A stretch of DNA of 64,000 bases from Imbricaverruca yamaguchii (lineage: Eukaryota > Arthropoda > Thecostraca > Neoverrucidae). Below the pieces are notes generated by a model that saw nothing but the letters and a program-made list of their open reading frames with translations, had not been told where the DNA came from and did not search any database. Shown one piece after another: positions 56,200-64,000 of this stretch (positions within the stretch are counted from its first letter, which is position 1; every line of letters starts with the position of its first letter). The translations under genes and the position numbers were made by a program. Location: positions 1,010,001-1,074,000 of the forward strand of contig JAOTOL010001508.1 in NCBI GenBank assembly GCA_034440575.1, read 5' to 3'.

Positions 56200-57360
56200 T
56201 CGGCGAATTTGCGAAATGAATATGAATATGTCGTCACTTTGACGAATTTACGGCAGGCTGGAACTAAACCGGCGGCATTCCTCTGTTTGGGGACACTTGG
56301 TTTTTCTAGACACAAAATCTCTGTAACTTGTTGAGAATTTCCCGCCTCAAGAATTTGGTAGCCTTTTTGAAGCACACAGCAAATGCGTCCTGCCATCTGT
56401 CGGCACCCAAGTAAGCTCTAATGCATAATACTTACGATGTCATCTAGCGGTAGAATTCAGAACTATTTTTGGAACTTATGACACCGGGTTCTTGTGAATC
56501 CGTCCTATCCGCAGATATTCTAGAAGTTATCTGGCAGCTTTGGAACTTATGACTTTGGGTACTTGTGATAGGGTACTTGTGATTGTGCAGCGCCACCTCT
56601 AAATATCTTGCAAAGCTGGTGCAACAAGCTCCATTGGCGTTGACATGACTCCCGAGTTTTAAAGGTTAAAAACTGAAAGCGTATTCCAACTCATCTCACG
56701 ACGCCAATAGACGTTTCCTCGGGTAGCATAGGCAAATCTTTCAATGCTAGATTGAACCACAATTTTTGATCAGATGAATGTGATATGCCTCCATCTGTCA
56801 TTTTCGAAAAATGCCTTGCTTACTTCTGAACGACGAGAACGGGGAAATTCGATGTTCTTTTAAAGAGAACGCCGCTCGGTCTCTAACGAAATGCGACCAG
56901 TGTAGCAAACGCAGAAAATAAGTGAATTCCTCTTCACCAAAATATATTCCACAAGATACGATCATTTACAGAAACAAAAGGTAAAAGAAGCAAACAGAAC
57001 ACATCAGGGCACACTCATATTTCACTGGCGGATCCGTTGGCGGGCGTGCACTGGATGATCCAGTGCCGGGTCCTGATCAGCGGACAATTTTCATACAACA
57101 AAGAAAGGTGGCGCATCACGAAGGTACATTCGTACAAACTTCAATCGGCCGAAGGCCACCATCCCGCCACCCCGCCATCGAAATGTTCAGCAAAATGTGT
57201 CCCCAGGACAGAAATGCCTTAAGATGTTCGTACGTATCCTCCACTCTCCACACCCCAAAACAAATTCCAAATCACTCTGGATCAACAATTCAACAGCAGA
57301 CAATAATAGCAAGCTTAGAAACAAATCAAACAAAGTAATGAAATGTTCGGTGAGAGGCGT
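56200..57360. other. No gene recognised
   Basis: No repeat or motif seen. ORFs near 57040-57340 lack features. Confidence 0.4.
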
Positions 57361-57365
57361 CTTAC

Positions 57366-57609
57366 CTTGCCCTTCTTTGTTACATAAACGTGTGGATCAA
57401 ACTGCGAATTTGTCGAAAAGTCTCCCAACAGCTATCTGGATACAAAAATAATTTGGTTCTTACGAGTGCCTATTTACATTAACTTGTAATAATATCAGAG
57501 GAGGGAAAATCGGAAGACTCTTACCATCTTCACCCAAGCTTCGATGCTATCCATGAGACATCTATACACAAAACTATTAAAAGTATGCAGCACAAGGTCA
57601 TCGTTGATC
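57366..57609 (-). CDS. Two cryptic exons of an unrecognised gene
   Basis: On the - strand, a segment ending at 57525 (acceptor-like AACTGCAG, then INDDLVLHTFNSFVYRC and SIEAWVKM) stops at a consensus donor ATG|GTAAGA in phase 0. A second segment, 57431-57366 (22 codons, LLGDFSTNSQ, FDPHVYVTKKGK), follows an acceptor TATCCAGATAG, opens in phase 0 and ends at AAG|GTAAGA. The two join in frame. The peptide composition looks like a real globular protein, but I do not recognise the family. No start or stop exon was found. They are AT-richer in codon use than FLVCR. They could be pseudoexons. Confidence 0.35.
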
Positions 57610-57615
57610 CTGCAG

Positions 57616-60020
57616 TTGGAACGACGAATTCCCAACATATCTTAGGCCTGTGTTCAGGCATTCGCAGCACATTAAGAACATCAAATGTCATAATAGCGCC
57701 TCCCAATGACATGCCAGTATACATTTGTCATGAAGTGGCCTGTCACAGGCTATAAGCTATCTATTGAGCCCTCTCTTCAGTGGTGCACAAAATGACACCG
57801 CTGTCCCATCACCACTTGATGTCCCACTCTGGTCACAAGGTGTTTGTCAGGCAGCAGCTTATATCGGCCACCCAGTTGGCACCATTTGCAAGCCCACATA
57901 TGCTGATGCTGCAAGATGCTGATGAGGTAGATGCTGAAAGCACAAAATATGATTTGGCGTTGTTACTAAATATGCTCCACATTCTGCAAAATGGACACAT
58001 TGTATTTGGGCTGGCAGACCAGACACTTTGAATTGTGCTGACAGGTATGCATTTCGCGCACACAATCCCAACTCCGGACTTAGCACTTGACCGAGACCAT
58101 GACAAGGCTGGGCACATATGCCTGCTGGTGGCACATTCTGTATCGCCGTAAAAATGAACACACCTCCAGCTGGCCCCATATGACATGACACACCATCACA
58201 TAATCAAACCACTTAGGAAGCTTTCTGCATATAAAAATGGTATTATGGAAGCAGGATTAAATATCTGGATTTTACAATCACCCATAGATCATCAATAACT
58301 GTCTATCCATCACCATACAAACACCAATTCCAAGTTGGAAATGGTGGAGGCAAACCAAGGAATGCTACTGAACATCAAGACTGCAAAGTATGGCAAATGG
58401 CTCACAGGGCGCAGCAGCCGTGAACAAACAAAAAGATATCCACCTGGGAGATTGAATGCATCACCAAATCCCCCCCAAAAAAAAAAAAAAACATGTGGGA
58501 AGAGAAACATGGGGCTTATAGCAAGCATCTTTTCTACATAAAAATATCAGTTTTTAAGCTTGTCTTAAAGTTGAATTTTTTACATTTTGAAGGCTTTCCC
58601 TAATTGTTGTGATTTTCTTCTTGCAAACCTTGAAGTCTTACATTAAGTGTCAGTGGATTATCAGCCCACCCACACCAGGTACCTGTTTCTGCACCAATTT
58701 CTGCACCAGCCACACCTCTGGCCTCCTGCTCTGCCCAAGAAGATCTTGTTTAAGGTGTCATACTTTACAGCAAGGCTAATTATGAAAGGAATATTTCTTG
58801 AATATGTAATTTGTCTTAACCAGGCAAGGAATCTCTTCAACACAAAAGCAATTTTTCGCACAGATCCAAATAAGGAATAAAATAAATGTTTCAACTTCAC
58901 ATAAAAATAAAGCATTTAAACATACAAATGGTGAAAATGGAATCAGCCTGCTAACTACACACAAGCTAAGCATGTAGAGTTCTTTAAAATGATACGATTT
59001 TAGAGAAATCCAACACAATCCATTGAACAAAAATGCAAGTATAGGCAGAGCCTGCCTTCTATCAAGAAACAGGACACATACCTCCTTACCTACCTACTTA
59101 CATAATAATTCAACCTATCCCATATCAACAAAAAACAGTGGTGCTTGTTATCTGAGCAGCGGCAAAAGCGTAACCGTTCTTCTCAACAAATCCTGCTCGT
59201 GAGCCTGCCGTCTCTCCTGCCAGCATTTCAGCCAAACGTCACACACGAGGTGAGGTCACCATCGACGTCACGGATTCTATCCAGTTTCTAGTACGACCCC
59301 AATAAACAACTGTGCTATTGATTGGTATGAAACCTTAGGCAGGGTTCATACCAAGAGTAAAATTCCCTGCAAAATGTTCTGAAGGACTAAATGAGTGGTA
59401 CATCCAGGAGTGGATTTTGGAAGTCTTCGATGAGGGGCACCAAAATAGCAAACATTTGTATAACCAGCTTAGTAATTTTTTAGAGGACCATATTTAATTT
59501 TAGTTTTTCATTTACATCCATCTTGGCCATAATGCTGGCAGGTCAACAAACAAGGTTTTGAGATGGTTCAGCATAGAGAGTTTCAATTGAATTAGGCATC
59601 ATGGATTCAACATTAATTAATAACTGCATCAATATGTTAATTTTAAGATGTGCTTAGTTTTTGAAGATGCTGTGTTCTCATGTAGGTAAGTTATCCTTCA
59701 AATTAGCCATTTCAGCCATAGCAGACATTTCCCACAGACTAGACTATAAAGCATGGCACTTTTGTCAGGATCTTGTTTGTGTGGGGTGGGCTGCCAGTGG
59801 TGTGGCTGTGGTGTTGGGACAGTACCTGGGATGGGCAGGCAGATAATCCACTGAGACTTTACACAACTTCAGTAATCACAAGGAGAAAATCACAACAATT
59901 GAAGAAGTCACAATATAATCAGGCACATTTGTCTCAGTTGATAGGTGCCAAATATTTTACAATGCAGAATAATGCAAATATACCTTTATTGATGCTTTTT
60001 TTGCATTTCATGCAGGTATT
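57616..60020. other. No firm feature; weak open segments
   Basis: A - strand open stretch (58191-57859) includes VSGLPAQIQCVHFAECGAYL, faintly WD40-like, but without clear splice sites. The rest is AT-rich, non-repetitive sequence with a short poly-A run at 58478. Confidence 0.3.
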
Positions 60021-60163
60021 CATGCAGACATAAAGACATAAAATATCAATGCAACTATGAGCCACAAGGGCCCTTCTTGCTTGCAATCTAGACACTCAAC
60101 CAGTTGCCCACCAAATCTGTCTATCAGCCCTCCCTGGAATACCAAAAAGCAAGGCCCCCCTTC
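60020..60163 (-). mobile_element. CR1 3'-end fragment
   Basis: About 140 bp of the CR1 3' UTR, tail first (AGACATAAAGACATAAAATA), ending in GGCCCCCCTTCTTAAAGACA, where the next copy's tail starts. Confidence 0.85.
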
Positions 60164-60503
60164 TTAAAGACATAAAGACATAAAAGATTAGTGCAACTAT
60201 GAGCCACAAGGGCCCTTCTTGGTTGCACTCTGTACACTGAACCAGTTGCCACCAAGTCTGTCAATCAGCCCTTCCTGTAATACTGAAAAGCAAGCCCTCC
60301 ATTCTTATAATGATTGTCTATGCTGTTTTTAAAGATGTTCAATGTGCTGCTACTGACAATATTTTCTGGCAGCTGGTTCCAGTGTTCCACTACCCTGTTG
60401 GTTAAGAAAGTTTGCATTAACCTTGTTCTGCTGTGGTTAACTTTAATTTTGAATTTATGGCCCCTAATTGCATCATTTCTGTTCAATTCAAACATTTCCC
60501 TGA
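60164..60503 (-). mobile_element. CR1 3'-end fragment, second copy
   Basis: The last roughly 340 bp of CR1. Homology to the post-RT region stops at 60503, where sequence equivalent to position 60315 restarts (CTTATAATGATTGTCTATGC), so another copy is joined here. Confidence 0.8.
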
Positions 60504-63500
60504 GGATCTTATAATGATTGTCTATGCTGTTTTTAAAGGTGTTCAATGTGCTCCTACTGACAATGGTTTTTGGCAACTGTTTCCAGTGTTCTATTACACT
60601 GTTGGTGAAGAAAGACTGTCTTAACCTTGTCCTGCTGTGGCTAACATTAGTTTTGAATTGATGTCATCTAATTTGATCATTTCTGTTAAATTCAAACATT
60701 GCTCCAAGATATCCCTTCTCCAGGTCATTGGACAAATTTAAAGACCTTGATGAGATCTCCACTCAGCCTTCTATATCTAAGTTAAAACATATTCAGTTTC
60801 TTAACTCTTTCCATATATGTCAGGTTGCTTATACCATTAACCATTTTTGTAGCCCTCTTTTGTACTCTCTCTAAAAGCCAACAAACTTTCATAACTAGGA
60901 GACCATGCTTGGATACATTATTCAAAATGTGGCCTGACATATGCACAGTAAAGCTTCCTGATGACTTCCTCACTTCTGTATGATGCATTCCTATTTATTG
61001 CCCCAAGCATTCTTAGTACCTTCTTCCTAGCTTCCCTGGTCTGTTCTGATGGTCCAAATGTTGTGTTTAGAATACAACTTAAGTCCTTCTCCTGTTGAGT
61101 CATGGCTTGTACTTGGCCACCCATCAAATATGGAACCTTTTGCCATATTCTGCCTACACACATGCATGATGTTGCACTTTTCAAAATAACATTTCATTTT
61201 CCATTCTTCTGACCACTTCACAAGTTCCTATAAGTCTTTCTGCAGCAAGATATGCTCATTGTGACCTGTTATTGCCCTAAAGACCTACAAATCATCGGCA
61301 AATCTCACAACCTTACTGCCTAGGCCACTTTCAATGATATTTATAAATATAATGGACAGTGGTGGCCCTAGCACTGACCCCTGGGAACTCCACTAAGAAC
61401 ATTTTGCCATGATCACTGTACCATTTAGCATTCCTCTCTGCATCTATTTTATGATGCTACCTGCAATACCATGGACCTAAAGCTGCATCATTAACCATTT
61501 ATGGTGTACCGTGTCTAAGGCCTTACTAAAGTCAAGATATGCTACATCAACCTGATTTCCCTGATCAAATTGTTCTGTGGTTATGTTCAAAAAGTCCAAG
61601 AGATTTGTGAGACATAATCTCCCTTTTCTAAACCCATGTTGAGTATCTTGAATCAATCTGTTTCCTTCCAATTAACTAACTATCCAATCCTTGATAATTG
61701 ATTCAAATACCTTGCAGACTAGGGATGTGAGGCTTACTGGCCTATAGTTTTCAACTTCCCTCTTTCTCCTTTCTTGAAAATGGGAACTCTATTTGCCCTT
61801 TTCCAATCTGTTGGAATTGCATTTTGTGAAACTAATCTACAATATATTATACTAAGTGGAAATGCCAGTTCACTTTCAGCTTCCTGAAATATCCTAGCAT
61901 AAATTTCATCAGGTCCTGTTGCCTTTTTTGCCTTTATTTTCCTATGATTGAAAACAAAGTCACTATTAATGAAGTCAACATCATGTATTGGATCACATGC
62001 TACTGCAGTGATGTATGGTTGGCAGATTAGTCATCTTTCAATGCAAATACTGATTGAAACTGCCTGCTCAGCTCCTCAACCATCCCACTATTCTCACCCA
62101 ATATAGTCCCATTTACTTCCAGTGGACCAATTGTGCTTGCAACTGTACTCAGCTTGTAGAAACTAAAGAACATTTTACTGTCCCCATTACAGTTCCAAGC
62201 TAAATCCCATTCTTTTGCTCACTTTGCTGTTCTGGTTTTTTCCTCATAGTTTCTCTAGCTTTTTGATACAACCATAGATTTACAATATTTGATGTTTCCT
62301 TAAACACTCTAAATGCAGCTTTCTTAACATTAATTGCTTTTATCAAGTTTGGTGGGAAGGGGATGGCCGAGTGGTTAAGGTGTTGGGCTATGGGTACCAA
62401 AGTTCCTGGGTTCGACTCTAGCGCCGCTCAAGACATTTCCCAATCCCGCAGTCCACCGGCGAAACAGTGTGGGCTGTGCTGTTAGCCGTGAATGTGCATA
62501 AAGTGCATCGTGAACCTCCCAATAAACTACCAAGTAAGTCTGGTGTAAGGCATGCTGGCTTTCCTACCCTTTTTGCACCCTTGCTTTTTGGGGGACATGC
62601 TTAATCTGAATTTCCTTCAAGATTTGAACTCTTCTCACATTTCACAGGCATTTAAATTGGATAATTATTCTTCCCATCTTATGGCACTTAAAGCAGTTCT
62701 CATGCAGTCAAAGTCTCTGTTGAACTTAGGACCCTTTGCAAAATTATCCTTAATAGTTTCCACTACATGCACCTTGAATCTAACTATGTTATTGTCACTT
62801 CTTCCCAGAGTTTCTCCTACAATCAAGTCTTAAACCAAGTCACTTAAATCAGGTAAGACAAGGTACAAGAATGAGCCATGCCTGGTAGGCTCCATTGCAA
62901 ACTGGTGTAAGAACAAGTCTTCTTCAAGGCATTTCCTAAACATTTTGCATGATGGGGAGCCAACACCAACATTTTCATATCCATTTAAATTAAGGTCAGC
63001 AAGAATAAGGCATTTCCTCTGAAAGTTTCTCTGATTTCCTCGCAAATCACCTTATCAAGCTCCAGTTGCTGAGAATGTGGCAGGGTTCCTGATCGGTACA
63101 AAGCTCCTGTCCTCAGTTTATTGCTGTTGCCACAGCCAAATGGACTCCACATATATATTTTTTTTAACCACATCTGCTACTTTCTGAGAACTGAATAACC
63201 TATTCACATAGAGCACTACACCCCCCCCCCCTTCACTGCTGGATCCCTATTGCATGAAAACATATTGTATCCCTGGATCTCATAATCCTGCAAGTTATCC
63301 CAAAAATCCCCCTTACTGACCCATGCCTCCATAATGCAAACAAAATCTGGTTTCTCCTAAGCAACATAACATTTGAACTCATCAAACTTGGATTGAATAC
63401 TCTGAGCATTAAGCATCATACACTTTACATATGTTCCATAACCACATTTGGCTTTTTCATGTTCAGGAGCTTTTTCATCACTGGATGAACTACTGCTCTG

Positions 63501-64000
63501 CCTCCTTGAAGTACTGCTATCCCTATTTGCTGACTTTGGAGTTCTATTGCCTTGGCTGTCACTATTGGCGTATTCCTGATATGGCAATGCCACTTCATCC
63601 CTCCCCACCCCATTGCCTAGTTTCCAAGGACATGCTCATATGCTTTGTCTAACATTTGTACCCACTTCTTGGAGAAATTCAGGCTTCTGATATCCTTCTG
63701 ATAGAGGTCCTATGAGCCATAAAACCTGCACCACTCCAACAAAGGTGAAACCTAACTCATGGCAGAGCTTACCTTCCCTTGCATTGGCTGCCAGTGCCCT
63801 AGAGCTCCACTCAGGGGAGGCTGCAGCCCTAGGCAAAATAGCAGTTGCAATGACACACCTATTGTTATCCCTCATGGTGGCCAGAAGGGCCCTGTAGTCC
63901 TGTAGCAGCTCCTACCTGGACTACAACCCCTACCTGGACTGCAAGCTGGTGATCACTGGTGGACTGTACCACAACTGGCACCAGGTCCTTGACCTTGACC
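60504..64000 (-). mobile_element. Decayed long CR1, runs off the window end
   Basis: Collinear in reverse with ORF2 (post-RT region, RT with a gap near 61430, endonuclease up to about 63600) and with ORF1 from its C-terminus at about 63620 to about residue 185 at 64000. Many frameshifts and stops. The SINE at 62349-62535 is inserted in the linker region. ORF1's catalytic Ser position would lie beyond the window. Confidence 0.92.
62349..62535 (+). repeat. tRNA-Ser/Leu-like SINE inserted in CR1
   Basis: A box TGGCCGAGTGGTTAAGG (62365 on) and B box GGTTCGACTC (62409-62418), then a roughly 115-bp body with TTAGCCGTGAATGTGCATAA, ending CCCAATAAACTACCAAGT. It is flanked by AAGT (62345-62348 and 62536-62539). 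The intact CR1 (about 49340-49360 in reverse) shows the uninterrupted target. Confidence 0.85.

Noticed and set aside
57859..58191. WD40-repeat exon on the - strand
   Set aside because: One short faintly similar stretch, no flanking consensus splice pair, and no further blades found.

Overview
The window is eukaryotic and almost certainly metazoan. One conserved host gene is split by six GT-AG introns, there are several copies of a CR1-type LINE with (ATGTCTTT)-like 3' ends, tRNA-derived SINEs with target-site duplications, a hAT-like transposase-derived gene, a Ty3/gypsy integrase remnant, and many micro- and minisatellites. Nothing bacterial (operon, Shine-Dalgarno site, CRISPR) is present. 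The conserved exons are very GC-rich at third positions while introns and repeats are AT-richer. The species cannot be fixed from sequence alone. The transporter looks invertebrate-like, and an arthropod or an early-branching deuterostome both fit.

Left part (about 3.4-17.1 kb, + strand): a complete seven-exon FLVCR-family major facilitator transporter (heme/choline type). All exon phases agree and the predicted product is 452 residues. The gene is packed with tandem arrays of 34 bp (upstream), 37 bp (intron 1), 67 bp and (AT)n (intron 2), (TG)n and a degenerate array (intron 4), and 45 bp (intron 5). Intron 3 carries a 5'-truncated CR1 on the opposite strand. The 45-bp array runs through the 3' splice site of intron 5, so each repeat carries a copy of the acceptor. 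Downstream are a 44-bp array of about 43 copies and an 18-bp array rich in CRE-like TGACGTCA sites.

Middle (about 21-46 kb): a decayed CR1 copy (22.07-26.45 kb, + strand), a tandem 362-bp duplication (26.6-27.3 kb), a degraded gypsy integrase (29.6-30.25 kb, - strand), and a two-exon hAT/ZNF862-like gene on the - strand (36.97 to 30.69 kb). The splice phase of that gene matches, and a 30-bp coding minisatellite starts exactly at its acceptor. Its intron holds nested CR1 fragments. Then come dispersed repeats: a quasi-periodic GC/T-rich family in three copies, and a 430-bp family in three copies. A possible secreted-peptide first exon lies at 44.69 kb.

Right part (46.4-64 kb): a full-length CR1 with both ORFs open (ORF1 SGNH esterase, ORF2 endonuclease plus reverse transcriptase) and a duplicated 5' UTR unit. 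Next is a region of roughly 130-bp repeats (51.95-56.2 kb) interrupted by a 660-bp (CAGA)n-type microsatellite, a 16-bp array that inverts in its middle, and a tRNA-Val-like SINE with a 15-bp target duplication. Two phase-compatible cryptic exons lie on the - strand at 57.4-57.6 kb. From 60.0 kb to the window end there are - strand CR1 copies, one of them interrupted by a second SINE.

The best candidates for something new are the two independent minisatellites that span 3' splice sites, and the large intronic and 3' arrays of TCACGTGA (CLEAR/E-box) sites around an FLVCR gene.
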